From assembly GCA_030068145.1 (NCBI GenBank), contig JAPJBO010000335.1:124001-188000 (forward strand): DNA of 64,000 nt, given 5' to 3'. The translations under genes and the position numbers were made by a program. This DNA comes from Diplonema papillatum (Eukaryota; Euglenozoa; Diplonemea; Diplonemida; Diplonemidae). Positions 18,270 to 29,879 of the stretch are shown piece by piece. The notes below the pieces were generated by a model. It was not told the DNA's origin and searched no databases. It saw only the letters and a program-made list of their open reading frames with translations. The stretch's first letter is position 1; the number at the start of each line of letters is the position of its first letter.

Positions 18270-21200
18270 ATGTGGCGACGGCTCCCGGTCGTGCTGCTGC
18301 CGCTGCTGCTGCTGCCGGCCGCGACCGTGGGGACGATCGCGTTCATGTCGCCGAAGGGGCTGCGCACGATCGAGGACGACGGCGCCGCCTTGACGAGCAT
18401 CGGGAAGGACTTGCCGGCGCCGCAGGAGGACAACTGCGGCATGGCCGTCGACATGACCCGCCGGCTCGTGATCTGGTCCGAAGGCTACTACGACCCGGTG
18501 ACGAAGCAAGCTGTCGGCAAGATCTGGCGGCTGTCCCTCGACGCCACCGCGACCGAATTGCCGGTGCTGGTCGCCTCCGGAGCTGGCATGCGGCTTCTTG
18601 GGTTGGTCATCAACCCAGCGACCGAATCCGTGTACGTCAGCCGGTACTTTTCCAGCAAAGGCGGGTACTACATTTACAAGGTGGACGCGTACTCGACGGC
18701 CGCCGACGAAACGATATCGGACGCGACGCACAAGTGGGCCTCCTTCAAAGGCGGCGAGCAGGGCGGCGGGATGGCCATCTCGGGCGGGTTCCTGTACCTG
18801 CCGACGGCCCAGGACGGGTCGTCGGACCTCAAGCTGCTGTACCGCCTGCAGCTGTCGCAGCCGGCTCCCGCGTCCGTCGACACCATCAAAACGCTCGCGG
18901 ATGCTTTGCAGCCCGACGACTTCCTCGGCTCCATCGCCGTGCGCGAAAGCGACGGCGTCCTCCTCATCGGTACCCATTTTTTTTTTAATACCAAACACGA
19001 AATCTTCATGGATTTACAAAGATCTTTGCATTTTTCCACATGTTTTTCAAAATTAACTACTTCCTTTTTACATCTTTGTGTAAAAAAGAAAAAAGAAAGA
19101 TCTTGAAATTTTGTAAAAAATAGTGACTGTGCGTTGTCCTTGTGCGTGGGTGTGTGTGGTCCTTTTTGAGGTGAATTGCGCCTGTCGTTGCCTCACCCTT
19201 AAGGTTGCAGCCCAAGGAAACCAGCTGTGAGACAAAACTCGGCACCAGTCTCGTCGGATTGCACCAGAAAAGAACTTCACGGGTTACGAAACACCCGCCC
19301 AACACAAGGCACGCGCCCAAGAACGTGCACGGCCACCGTAGCACCCGGAATCCTTTCTCGCTTCTGGTAGACTTTAACCCAGCCTAGAACATTGCTTGAC
19401 CCTTGACCCGCGCCCACGGCAAGGTCTTTCTGGTTTTTTTTTGGTGGCCTCATCACCCGGGAGAGGGGGGGTCCGGGGGGCTTCGCCCCCCGGCTGAGTC
19501 AGTCTACCAGAACTGAGCATCGCCCGACCTTTGCTTCACCAGAAGTTAGCTTCGCCCGAACTTTGCTTTTGCATCACCACAACCTAGCAACTTAGTTTCG
19601 CCCGAACTTTGCTGTTTTCCGAACTTTACAAACCCCGAAAATCATTGTCGACTGGAAATGTGCCTCGCAGGCTCATCTGATTGTCACAGTGAGCGTTTGT
19701 TGCAGTAGAGTGATTGTCAGGCCTTCGACTACCCTGAGCAACGCACTGTGCACACAGTCGGTGTCTACGTAACAGCAGATGGGTCGCGCTGCGGGCGCGG
19801 CTCATGGGTGAACGTCGTTGTGGCCGCAGGAGGGGGTCGTGCCGTGTCGGCGGGTGTTCGCCGCTTCTTCTCACCGCGTTTGCGGAGCCCTCGCCGAGCT
19901 TGATTGGCCGTGTGAGCAACCATTAAAGCAAAGAAACTGCACTACTACCTTGACGTTTTTTCACAAAATTTCGTCGTCTTGTTGCGTTAGTGGGGAGTCA
20001 TTTGCAAGCAAATGAGTACCACACTATCCCAAAATTTCAAGATCTTTTGAATTTTTTCAAGATGTGAAAAAAAATGGGCAAATCCAACAACTTCTGAAAA
20101 GGAGTTTGTCAATCCATGAATGAAATGTTGGAGGAAATGAGAAGCTCGTCGCCGCAAACCGTGGCGTTTTCACTTGCGTCCTGAATCCAGCTCTACCTAC
20201 CCCCCCCCGTGAACATGTCACCCCCCAAAAACCCCTTGAGTATGTCACCCCCCAAGGCCTGAGAGGGGGGGGGCGACATACTCAAGGTTTTGCCCTGTTG
20301 TCCCAGTGGGGGGGTGTGGCCCCGCGCAGCGGAATTTTTTTTGAACGGTTTTTTTTGTTTGTTTTTTCGTGAGTTTTTCGCTTTCACCGCCGCCTTACGC
20401 ACCAGTGAGCATGCACAGCAGCAGACTACAATCGGAGCGGTCATCCTCGCCTCTTTGGTTGTTTGCACGACCGCCAAAGTGACACGCGGTCTTGAAGCAG
20501 CCAACAACGTTGTAAATGGGAGGTTTCGCGGGATTCAAAACTTGGGCAACAGCTGTTACTTGGGGGCCATCCTACAGTTCCTTCGATGCACAAGATGGTC
20601 AACCGCATTGCGTCGGTTGCGAATGACGCTTGCAATGACCTCACGACTATTTTTCAGCAAGACGTCGAAACAGGAACACTGTCTGCCATATTGTCCCGAA
20701 TCCGCAAGTGTATGCCTGAGAAATTTCAAGGAAACGCCCAGCAGGATGCATCGGAACTTCTTGAGAGTGGATTGTTCGGCTTGTTCCCGGTGGCTGGAAC
20801 TGATGGAACGGCCTACTTCGAAACACATCCAGACCTCGCAATGTTATCATTCTCCGAAGTGATGGTCCCTGCACTCCAACTCGTCTCTCTCTCTCTCATT
20901 CTGCCAACACACTGGTCTGCTTTGCGCAACGGTTCAATCATCACTCTCTTCACGTTCGTGCCTGGTCTGCTTTGTACGCGTCCAATCGTCAAAGTGGCAC
21001 ATTGGTTCGGCATGCGGCGCGTTATGCCCAGTCGTTCGAGCTTGTCGCTGCTTGTTGCGTTGAGGTCCAGCGCGTCGGAAGGATCTTCCTGCCGGCAGGG
21101 GGTCCTGAGGAACTGGGGTTGGAAGTCGGGTGGGTCTTTCAGCATCTGGTACCTTGCCGTGAGCCCAGCGTTCTGTCTCTGGTCGGTCGTGTCCTAGAAG

Positions 21201-24200
21201 GGCTGCTAAGGACGTTTCCCCCCAGCCGAGGCTCAGATGACCTCTGCAAACCCTTAAGTCGTTGAGTATGTCACCCCCCAGCGGATTTTTGCACAAAAGG
21301 GGGTGACATGTTCACGGGGGGGGGTAGGTACGTAAAAAACGATCAGGCACTGCGTTCAACGAAAACAACTCTCTCTTCCCGTCATCATCATCATTAGTTT
21401 TATATCAGCCGCGGTTGTGCGAGTGCCGAGCTCTTATTTTCTTTTTTACATAAGCGTCGGCTTGGAAGGAAATGCTCGACAATAGCTGCCAGACAAAGAA
21501 CCGAAGGGGTCCCAAGTGCTGTAACTACCGAACCACGTGTTGAGGTCATGCGGGTCTGCCCCAACACGAAAAATCACACAAGCACAACAGCCGGTCAAAC
21601 GGTCAAAAGTCCTGAGTGAGAGAACAACACACGGTGGTGTAAGCGACGAACAAAACAGATTGTGTTTGTATTGTGTTTGCCCCTCTACCTATATTTCCTC
21701 CCTTCCATTCGGAGTCGAAGCAGCTACGTCGAGTTTTTTTTTTTTTTTTTTAGCCACATGCAATGTGTGAGGAAACTGAACCGCCCAAGTAGGACCTTCT
21801 GATCATGATCATTAGCCAAATTTGCCACCTGAAACCACGTCCAGGATTTGTTCTCAGGGTAGTGCGGTCAACGAAAACTCTAGTGTCACTTTCCACTTTC
21901 TCCTACTCTCGCGGTGTTGTCGTATAAGATTACATATAGGTCTTAGAAGATCAATATATCCGACGAATACCTAACACTTGCACAAGGTTAATAGCCCCGT
22001 CGCTATCCCGGCAACATCGTAACTTCACCCCTCGCTTGCCCACTCACCCTCTTTTCTGAAGCCGTGTCCCGAGGCGTCACGACGATTGTGACAAACACAC
22101 CGAATCACTGTCCGACTTTTCTACTTTCGATTTTTGCATCATCCGCGACTGCAAAGACGAAGCAGCAGACGGAGCCAGTATACGCAGTAGGAGAAGGATG
22201 GATTAGTCGTATAAGACGCTAGTTTTAGAAGATTAATAGGAACCTACTAAATGACATATTGTGAAACACTCCCTCACACAACCGCTCACGCTCTTACTCA
22301 CCCACAATCCCGCCCCCTAGCTTTTCGTGTCCTGAGGCACCGCGGTACGTGACAAATACACGAAGGTCGTTAGCAGTTGGCCTTTTACGCAGCGGCACTG
22401 AGACCAGAGCTAATCGCAGCACGAGACGCACACGAAGTAGGAGAATATTGTGTACAAGCGCAACACACAAGCACATGCAAATAAAATGTTTCTCCCGAAG
22501 AACAGACACCCTGTATGTAGATTCGTCAAGCCTCGCAGTTTCCCTCGAAATCCGTGAGAAATACTTGAGGAGACTGCCAGTTGCGAATTCTTACAGGTGT
22601 GGTACTCATCGGCATGCCGATGACTCCCCACTATCGCAACCATATCTCCATTCTCAAGGAGGTAAATGTGCTGTAGACCCGCTTTGTAGTTGTATGTTTT
22701 CTCTCCCTCTAGCCTCCGTGCTGGGTCGTCCTCGGGTCCAACACCGGAATCGACGTGGTCACCCTGGGCGCCAAGCCGGCCAACATCTACACCAGCACGG
22801 AAGGCAACCTCGGCCCCTTCGTGTACTACACGGGCACGCCGCCTACCTCGGCGCCGAAGGGCTCCGGACCCCCCCCCCACCGGTCAACGACACCACCGCA
22901 GCCCTCGTCGACAACAACCCGTCAGCCACCGGCGCGCCCGAGTCGGCCCGTCGGCCCCGCCCACGGACGTGCAGTCCCCGCCGCCGGACACCTTCGCGCC
23001 GATGCCGCCCAGCGGCACTCACGGGGGCGGCGGAGGAGGAGGGCGGTGGGGGCGACAGTGGGTTGGTCACGCTGTGCGTGGCCACTTGCTTAACCTTCGT
23101 CGCGTTGCGTCTAGCCGGCGGGCTCATCTACGTGCACGACAAATTACACACAGTCATCAGCCATACCCGCACTCAGCGAAAGAACTCTAGAACCTAAAAA
23201 TTCTTCGAACTCGAAAACAGTCTTCAAAAAAAAAGGCGTACCAACATACGATATCATAAAGAAGGTTCTTTCGACGATGGCAACTTTGAAATCCCGGGGG
23301 TTGAAGCCAGCTTTGACTCCAAAAACGAACCGAAACAGGCACCAGTGACGTGGGCAAGTTCCCCGGTGTGGTGTACGAGTACAACGCCGCGACGGACTCG
23401 GTGACGAACCTGTACGACGGCATCGTGCCGGAGTTCGTCACGTCGCGGCCGCGGACGCCGGGCGGAGGTGCGCCGCTTCCGAACATCGCATCGGTCTCGG
23501 CCAGCCCGGGTTCGGTCGTCCTCGGGTCCAACACCGGAATCGACGTGGTCACCCTGGGCGCCAAGCCGACCAACATCTACACCAGCGCGGAAGGCAACCT
23601 CGGCCCCTTCGTGTACTACACGGGCACGCCGCCTACCGCGGCGCCGAAGGGCTCCGGACCCCCCCCCACCGACGCGCCTGCAGTCAACGACACCACCGCA
23701 GCCCCCGTCGACAACAACTCGTCAGCCACCGGCGCGCCCGAGTCGGCAGCCCCGTCGGCCCCGCCCACGGACGTGCAGTCCCCGCCGCCGGACACCTTCG
23801 TGCCGATGCCGCCCAGCGGCACTCCGCCGCCGGGGGCGGCGGAGGAGGAGGAGGACAGCGGGGGAGACAGTGGGTTGGTCACGCTGCTGGTCATTTGCTT
23901 GACGCTCGTCGCGTTGTGTCTGGCGGGCGGGCTCATTTACGTGTACATGCAGCGGTCGAAGGACAAGCGGGCGGCGCAGGAGGCAATGGCGCAGAAAGAC
24001 GGGCAAATCACGGCGCTGCTGCAGAACCAGAAGAACGGCGGCCTCACCGAGCTCGAAGAGAAGGAACCCGCGCCGCTGCCGCCGCCGCCGATGATGGAGG
24101 CGCGCCGCAGCTCGCTCGCCATGAACTCGCCACGCGCGTCGCTCCGCGGCCTCGCACCGAGCGAGTTCAACATGAGCGCGCCGAACTTCAGCATCTCCGG

Positions 24201-26905
24201 CAGCACCAACGGCCGCAGCGCCGCCGGCAGCCCGGACCGCATGGGCGACTACCCGCTCATCTTCTGGCCCGGGCTGCAGTCCGCGCAGCCGGCGCAGGCG
24301 GCTCCAAGCCCGGCGGCCCGCGCGTCGTACGACCACGCCGCCTCGCCTCTGTACCACCGCATCCTCGCCATGTACGACATGTACAACCCCACCAAAATAC
24401 ACACCGTCGATGCTCTCGTTGAGAAGTATGCCCCTCCCACCAAAGTTGGCACCTTGCACGTCTTTCTTTTGTACATGCAGTCACTCTGTAGTGGGGCGAC
24501 CGGATACTCCCCGGAGAGATGGTCCCTGCACTCTAACTCGTCTCTCTCTCTCTTTCACTCTTTATCAAGCACCTGCTTTGTGTGATTTAGACTCCAGCAG
24601 CAAACAAGCTTTTTTTTGTTGAACGCTTACGGGTTGGGTGGGCGGGGAACTCTTTGTATGTGAGTGCAAGTCTTTTCTGCGAAGGTGTTCCTGGGCGGTC
24701 GTAGAGGTTGACTAATCGACGACAAAAGAAAGCTTGATTTTCTTTCCACTTGCTGTAACAGCTATGTGTGGGAAGATGGAGACCTCTTTTATTATCGGGG
24801 TCAACTCCACACCTTGGCGCGTGAGCTGGTCTGGGCCGCTCATCTTCTGGCCCGGGCTGCAGTCCGCGCAGCCGGCGCAGGCGGCTCCAAGCCCTGCGGC
24901 CCGCGCGTCGTACGACCACGCTGCCTCGCCTCTGTACCTCCGTCTGGGTTTCATCCAGTACTCTGCTTGTCTTAGTCGTCTGTACGTAGTTGTGCTTCCG
25001 ACACCACTTCCGAGCCCATTCTGTGCTAAGTTGTGAGATTACATGACTGGCAACCCAGTAGTTCGGGTGACGGTCGCGCGCGCACGAGCGAGTAAGTGAC
25101 AGCGGTCCCGTTCGTTCGTTTTTCGCTCGATCAGTTCTAAAAGGATCACGGTCTCCTTTTTTCTTAATGACAATAGACGGCCTCTCTTGGCCTTTTGTTC
25201 GTCAACGTCGATCGGTTCACCCCGACTTCCGCCTAGAGCGTGCGCAATGGAGTTAGTTTTTCCCGTACAGCGTACGAGCGCGAGTGGTCGTTGCACGCGA
25301 AACCTTCTTTTTGCCTGGCATCCTCGCCATGTACGGCATGGACAACCCCACCAAAATACACACCGTCGATGCTCTCGTTGAGAAGTATGCCCCTCCCACC
25401 AAAAGTTGGCACCTTGCACGTCTTTCTTTTGTACACGCAGTAACTCTGTAGTGGGGCGACCGGATACTCCCCGGAGGGATGGTCCCTGCACTCTAACTCG
25501 TCTCTCTCTCTCCCACTCTTTATCAAGCACCTGCTTTGTGCGATTTAGACTAGCAGCAAACAAGCTTTTTTTTGTTGAACGCTTACGGGTTGGGTGGGCG
25601 GGGAACTCTTTGTATGTGAGTACAAGTCTTTTCTGCGAAGGTGTTCCTGGGCGGTCGTAGAGGTTGACTAATCGATGACAAAAGAAAGCTTGATTTTCTT
25701 TCCACTTGCTGTAACGGCTATGTGTGGGAAGATGGAGACCTCCTTTGTTATCGGGGTCAACTCCACACCTTGGCGCGTGAGCTGGTCTGGGCCGCTCATC
25801 TTCTGGCCCGGGCTATGTACGACATGTACAACCCCACCAAAATACACACCGTCGATGCTCTCGTTGAGAAGTATGCCCCTCCCACCAAAAGTTGGCACCT
25901 TGCACGTCTTTCTTTTGTACATGCAGTCACTCTGTAGTGGGGCGACCGGATACTCCCCGGAGAGATGGTCCCTGCACTCTAACTCGTCTCTCTCTCTCTC
26001 TCACTCTTTATCAACACCTGCTTTGTGTGATTTAGATTAGCAGCAAGCAAGCTTTTTTTTGTTGAACACTTACGGGTTGGGTGGGCGGGGAACTCTTTGT
26101 ATGTGAGTGCAAGTCTTCTTTGCGAAGGTGTTCCTGGGCGGTCGTAGAGGTTGACTAATCGATGACAAAAGAAAGCTTGATTTTCTTTTTGAAAGTATGC
26201 CAATACTGCAGGGAATAGTTGACTAGACCTCTTGAGTTTGTGCTATCCACGAATTGGGGAGTCGGGAGAACCTACAAAGCCAAAAGCAGGACCGACTCCC
26301 CCGTTCGTGAGAAAAAGCGAAGAAGAAAAACATTGTTTTTTCGCAGTTTGCGTTGACCAGCATCCCAACAAGCAGATACGGCGAAGAGGCGCTCCTGAAG
26401 ACGTTGGTTGACAAATACGGCGCGGAGCCCGACGCTGCCCTGCAGCCGCACTTCGACAGCACGTATGCCTTTCTTCTTCCTTGAGCAGTTAGGCTCTTTC
26501 CCAACGCAGTTTATTGACACACGTGCATGAACTGCAATGTGCTTTTCACCGCTGTCCTGTCTGCAGACACTCCGCGCTGATGGTCCACTTTATGTGCTGC
26601 GGTGATTTTTGATGAAGTTGAGCAAATTCTTTTTTTTCCCCAAATTTTTTCTTGGTGGGCCATCGGTCCCGCGGCAGCGTTTTACCAAAAAGACACAAGG
26701 TTTTGACCCTGCATGTTACCATTTCCTTATCCCTCGAACACCAGCACCAATACCAACGTCCCCCCCGCCACACAGAGCCCATTCGGTGCACCTCTCTCCG
26801 GTCGGATCACCGGCAGCCAGCCCTGTTCCAGCCAGCCCCGTCGCCGCCAGCCCTATCGCATCCAGCCCCCCGGGGAGCCCGAATTACCCGCCGTTCGTGC
26901 AGTAG
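18270..26905 (+). CDS. membrane-protein family member 1: propeller-like ectodomain, stalk, one TM, cytoplasmic tail
   Basis: Four exons: 18270-18969, 23339-24425, 26361-26462, 26776-26905. They total 2019 nt, or 672 codons plus stop. Donors are GT (GTACCC, GTATGC, GTATGC) and acceptors AG; phases are 1, 2, 2, exactly as in member 2. Residues 1-22 are a signal peptide (MWRRLPVVLLPLLLLPAATV). Exon 1 has NCGMAVDMTRRLVIWSEGYY and GMRLLGLVINPATESVYVS, which look like YWTD/SMP30-type propeller blades. Exon 2 has a Pro/Thr/Ser-rich stalk, a membrane span near residues 411-436 (VTLLVICLTLVALCLAGGLI) and a basic, Ser-rich tail. Exon 3 encodes RYGEEALLKTLVDKYG and exon 4 a Ser-Pro repeat tail ending PPFVQ. 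A surface receptor or adhesin is plausible. The function is not recognised. Confidence 0.85.
19440..19520. repeat. GGGGGGCTTCGCCCCCC hairpin in intron 1
   Basis: A perfect G6/C6 hairpin with a CTTCG loop at about 19475-19492. Followed by repeated TTCGCCCGAACTTTGC phrases at 19550-19620. Similar GGGGGGCGGTGCCCCCC hairpins are at 40020 and 40160. Confidence 0.6.
20194..21330. mobile_element. TIR element carrying a captured ubiquitin-protease fragment
   Basis: Perfect 32-nt inverted ends: TACCTACCCCCCCCCGTGAA at 20194 and TTCACGGGGGGGGGTAGGTA ending at 21330. Inside each end is a second motif, TTGAGTATGTCACCCCCC (20237 and 21262). The 1.14 kb interior holds a USP fragment. It is inserted in intron 1 of member 1. 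No target duplication is clear. No transposase is encoded, so it would be non-autonomous. Confidence 0.8.
20515..20790 (+). pseudogene. ubiquitin-specific protease (USP/UBP) fragment
   Basis: Encodes the USP cysteine box GIQNLGNSCYLGAILQFL and, after a shift of frame near 20590, CMPEKFQGNAQQDASELL, the QQDA box. Intact USPs cleave ubiquitin from proteins using this Cys together with a His box ~250 residues later. The His box is absent here. The two boxes lie at the usual spacing, so this is a piece of the first catalytic subdomain. It lies wholly inside the TIR element at 20194-21330, which suggests capture of a host gene fragment. The open frame 20972-21265 after it is not recognised. Confidence 0.85.
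21441..21735 (+). mobile_element. R2 inverted-repeat element
   Basis: Near full-length (~295 bp): CTTTTTTACATAAGCG at the left, CAGCTACGTCGAGT at the right, followed by a T run. Located in intron 1 of member 1. Confidence 0.8.
21919..22446 (+). repeat. R11 repeat, two tandem copies
   Basis: Units at about 21919-22196 and 22206-22446 share GTCGTATAAGA at the start, the phrase GACAAACACACCGAA / GACAAATACACGAAG, and CGCAGTAGGAGAA at the end. A third copy lies at 46545-46778. Confidence 0.65.
22559..22715 (-). mobile_element. R1 element, reverse copy truncated at the pseudo-exon
   Basis: AAATACTTGAGGAGACTGCC at the left; matches other R1 copies to TCTCCCTCTAGCCTCC, where the duplicated exon sequence begins. 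Confidence 0.65.
22722..23140 (+). pseudogene. duplicate of member 1 exon 2 inside intron 1
   Basis: Repeats exon 2 from GTCGTCCTCGGGTCCAACAC through the Pro-rich stalk into the membrane span, corresponding to 23514-23945. Several small deletions break the frame, and it lacks the exon's acceptor. A degenerate partial duplication of the neighbouring exon. Confidence 0.85.
24426..26190 (+). repeat. tandem partial copies of exon 2 end plus intron 2
   Basis: The block ATGTACGACATGTACAACCC...donor...CTCTGTAGTGGGGCGACC...CTTGATTTTCTTTCC occurs three times, beginning near 24369, 25329 and 25815. Each copy keeps the last coding segment (KIHTVDALVEKYAPP frame) and its GTATGC donor. 24838-24945 also repeats exon 2 sequence from 24256-24350. 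Confidence 0.85.
25030..25315. other. unrelated insertion between tandem copies
   Basis: About 285 bp that is absent from the other tandem copies. No coding or element signature was recognised. Confidence 0.45.
26595..26710 (-). mobile_element. R4 element, truncated reverse copy in intron 3
   Basis: Ends CAAGGTTTTGACCCTGCATG at 26710. Inside, it matches the R4 copy at 42553 in reverse orientation (GATGAAGTTGAGCAAA). The other end is missing. The intact copy in member 2 also lies in intron 3. Confidence 0.7.
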
Positions 26906-27362
26906 AAGCAGGGGTGCGCGGACACCTCGACAACTCAGATGTCCTTCGGACCCGAGCCGCGCCCCGGAACCATTGCCGAGCGAGCCGACCCGCAATTATA
27001 AACGCGTCCAAGACGCGGACGCTACCAAGCTCCCCTGCATTGAGCGTCACTCCCGCTTCGTTGCTGCTCTGCTCTGATAGATGCACAGATAGCCGTCTCG
27101 CGCAGCCAGCGATCACTCCGTGCCGGTTCTGCGCTGCCCGGTTGCACGCACGCATGTTTTCCCTCCCGTTGGATCCCTCGGTCGAAAGGAAGGAAGGCCC
27201 GTGCTCCCGGGCCTGTCAGTGGGTTGGTTGTTTCGTTGCAGAGCCGGCCCACTACTTAAAGTTGTGCTGGATGCTTAAACTGGCTGATGAGCATAATCAC
27301 GGTTGCCTCTGCCGTTGTTGAGCCAAACAGCAGCGGGAAGAACAAGAAAGAGGGCGTGCGCG
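26906..27362. other. 3' flank of member 1; nothing recognised
   Basis: No poly(A) signal could be assigned with confidence and no second gene was found. Confidence 0.4.
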
Positions 27363-27640
27363 GATCCCATGGGTGATCCCATGTGGTCCATCACATGGGA
27401 TCACCCATGGGAGCCGTAGCCCACCGCAGTCTCCTGGGAAATCATCGAATCGCCTGCCGCTGTCTACCACGAAAGCTGGGATTCCGCAGGCCAATCCACA
27501 AAAGCGTGAATGCAGACGAGACGACAACAAGGAACCACCGCTTGTGGTTCATCACGTGGGATCACCCATGGGAGCCGTAGCCCACCGCAGTCTCCTGGGA
27601 AATCATCGAATCGCCTACCACTGTCTACGGCGGTGCACCA
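27363..27640. repeat. local duplication with CATGGGATCACCCATG palindrome
   Basis: About 80 bp (GGAGCCGTAGCCCACCGCAG to the GTCTAC word) occurs at 27411 and again at 27571. The first is preceded by a palindrome built from GATCCCATGGGTGATCCCAT. Confidence 0.65.
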
Positions 27641-27894
27641 CAGCCCCACGGTGGATCATGTTCATCGCTGTCGCCTGGAATTGCAGAGTTGCCGTACACC
27701 ACCGTCTATCACGAGTTGACGGATCGGCTTAGATCGTGCATGAGACCGCGTTGCAACGCGATTTGCGCCCTGGGCAAGCAGTGTCACCTCATCCTCACCA
27801 TCGCATCGCTTCAGCGCCGCTAGGATTGGAGGCCCAGGCTAACGCGCAAATCACCTCGGCTCCGTCGTTGCCTTTCCCTTCTCTCGTCATTGTG

Positions 27895-28150
27895 CTACAG
27901 CGCATTTTTCAATGCGCGCCGCAGCACACCAGCTCGATAGGGTCGAAGGCGAGATGCACACCCGCGGTCCGTCGTTGCCTTTCCCTTCTCTCGCATGGCG
28001 CTGGAGGGATATTGTCGGCGCGTGATATCGCATTGCAGCGCATTTTTCAATGCATCCTGAAACGTTGCCATCGCCGCGCCGCAGCACACCAGCTCGATAG
28101 GGTCGAAGGCGAGATGCACACCCGCGGTCTGTCGTTGCCCTTCCCTTCGA
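27895..28150. repeat. tandem duplication of about 140 bp
   Basis: CAGCGCATTTTTCAATGC and ACCAGCTCGATAGGGTCG to TGCACACCCGCGGTC occur twice, at 27898-27985 and 28035-28140. Confidence 0.7.
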
Positions 28151-28199
28151 ATTACTCGCTCGCTCTGAGCATAAGGGTTGGTCAACGCATGTGACCGCG

Positions 28200-29330
28200 T
28201 CGTGTTCCCAGGGCGAGCTGCAGTATCCTCGTCGTGGTACGTTGTTGTCAGCCCAACCGTTCCGGAGCAAAGCGACCGCGACGCGACTGGTAGATTCTCT
28301 CCAGCCAGGGAGGGAAACGTCGATTGAACTCAACCAAGACAAAGAGGAAGCGCCCGAGTATCACCTTCTTCGTCAGCTTGGCGGAAGAATGCGCGTGCTT
28401 CCGTCTCCACCTTCACATTCCTCGCAAAGCGCTCTCCCTTCTCTTCCGACGTGGCGACCCTTCCAATAACACGTCAAGGCTGCTCGCTGAAAGACGAACA
28501 CGAATATGAGGACTGGACGGCGAACACGAACCAACGCCTGTTTGCCGCAGTTGCCTGTTCCCTCCGAAGAGAGAATGCTGCGAGGGCTCGTACTATCGTT
28601 CATCACTCTGGCCCGCACCGCGCCTCCGACGGAACGACCTACGCCCACCTTAGAAGTACGAGGGTAGTAGTGAAGCGAACGGAAACTCGGATCAAGAACT
28701 TCGTGAATGAAGTGAGAGAAGTTCTGGACGAACTTATACCGAAGGGCGGACTTGGCGTGCGGGGTGGTGAACCTGACAGTCAGGAACGAAACACACTCAG
28801 CCCATATCGGTAAGTATCCCGCTGACTCTGTTTTAACGGGGTGGCTCCCGAGTTGGATTTTCCTGCTCTCGTAGCATGGATGGCCCAACAGTCTGTGACG
28901 AGCTACGAACATCCAGCCTGCCAATCCAGACTCACACCGCTGCCCTGACTCGGTCCACGCTGATGATGGTCCGCCGTGGCTTCCGCATTTCTACATACGC
29001 GGACAAGGCTCATCGAGAATACCCCCGAGGGGCACCCACCTTTTAACCCATCCCTAAGGCAGTGTCGTGCTGCTGCAGATTTTGAAAATGCAGATGTGCA
29101 GTAGGTCAGCCTAGTTCTGGTATCCTTCATGTGGTCGTGCAGACCTCAGGAATGACGAAGGGAACCCAGCACGACAGTTTCGAAATCGTAAGGGGTGCTG
29201 AAAGGGCTTCTCACTTTGCGCTGCTCAAAAAGGAAAGGCTGGACCTGACTGGGAGATCGTCGTAATCCAACTGGCTGACAGTCAGCAGTCTGCGTCTGGG
29301 GTTCTGAAGAAAACAAAGGCCGCTCCTGGT
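28200..29330. other. no gene seen
   Basis: Several ORFs of 60-180 codons on both strands. None shows a recognisable motif, signal peptide or splice context. Confidence 0.4.
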
Positions 29331-29590
29331 ACTCCAGGAATGTGACGGTCAACCACAGCTTGCAAAGCTTGGGTCGGAGGCGCACAGTGCTACAACCCCG
29401 TCCGCTCTGCCCTGTGGCTGACCGTCTCGACGAGCTTGTGTGAAGCGCGAGCGCCAAGCCCCAAGGTGCGCCGCGTCTTGATGCTTTAGTTTGGGAAATC
29501 GGTAGCCACTTGACCCGTAAGCTCGTGGCTCTGCAGTACCGCCGAACACGTGAAGCTTAGCTTCCGTGTAGCAGGCTTTCCCTGGTACCT
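29331..29590 (-). repeat. R9 dispersed repeat, copy 1
   Basis: About 250 bp also found at 39518-39768 (same strand) and 45122-45337 (opposite strand). It contains GGTCAACCACAGCTTGCAA and CGAACACGTGAAGCTTAGCT. No coding function could be shown. Confidence 0.75.
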
Positions 29591-29637
29591 TGTCTGGGTT
29601 TCTGAAAATTGTTTTGTACAAGCGCCTGCTTTGCAGG

Positions 29638-29879
29638 AAATGCTTGAGGAGACTGCCAGTTGCGAAAGATCAAAGGATGTCGATGGCCCCCCACTATCGC
29701 AACAATATTCCAAGATCAAAGGAGGTAAATGTGCTGTGCTGTAGCCCACACGAAACACAGGTAAATCTGCGTTTAGTGGCGGGCGCTAGCTTCAACAAAA
29801 AAGACCCACTTTGTAGTTGTATGGGTTTCTCCCCTCTAGCCTCCTTCGAAGTAAGCACAAGGCAGTCCCTCGAGTATTT
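29638..29879 (-). mobile_element. R1 element, reverse copy
   Basis: Ends AAATGCTTGAGGAGACTGCC and GGCAGTCCCTCGAGTATTT are imperfect inverted repeats. An internal duplication makes this the longest copy (~242 bp). Confidence 0.8.

Noticed and set aside
23722-24459. Minus-strand 245-codon frame across exon 2 of member 1
   Set aside because: Shadow of the GC-rich sense exon, which has the membrane span and conserved splice phases.
29331-29590. R9 repeats as a conserved protein exon
   Set aside because: One frame is partly shared among the three copies, but indels and stops fall in it and no motif or splice pattern supports coding.
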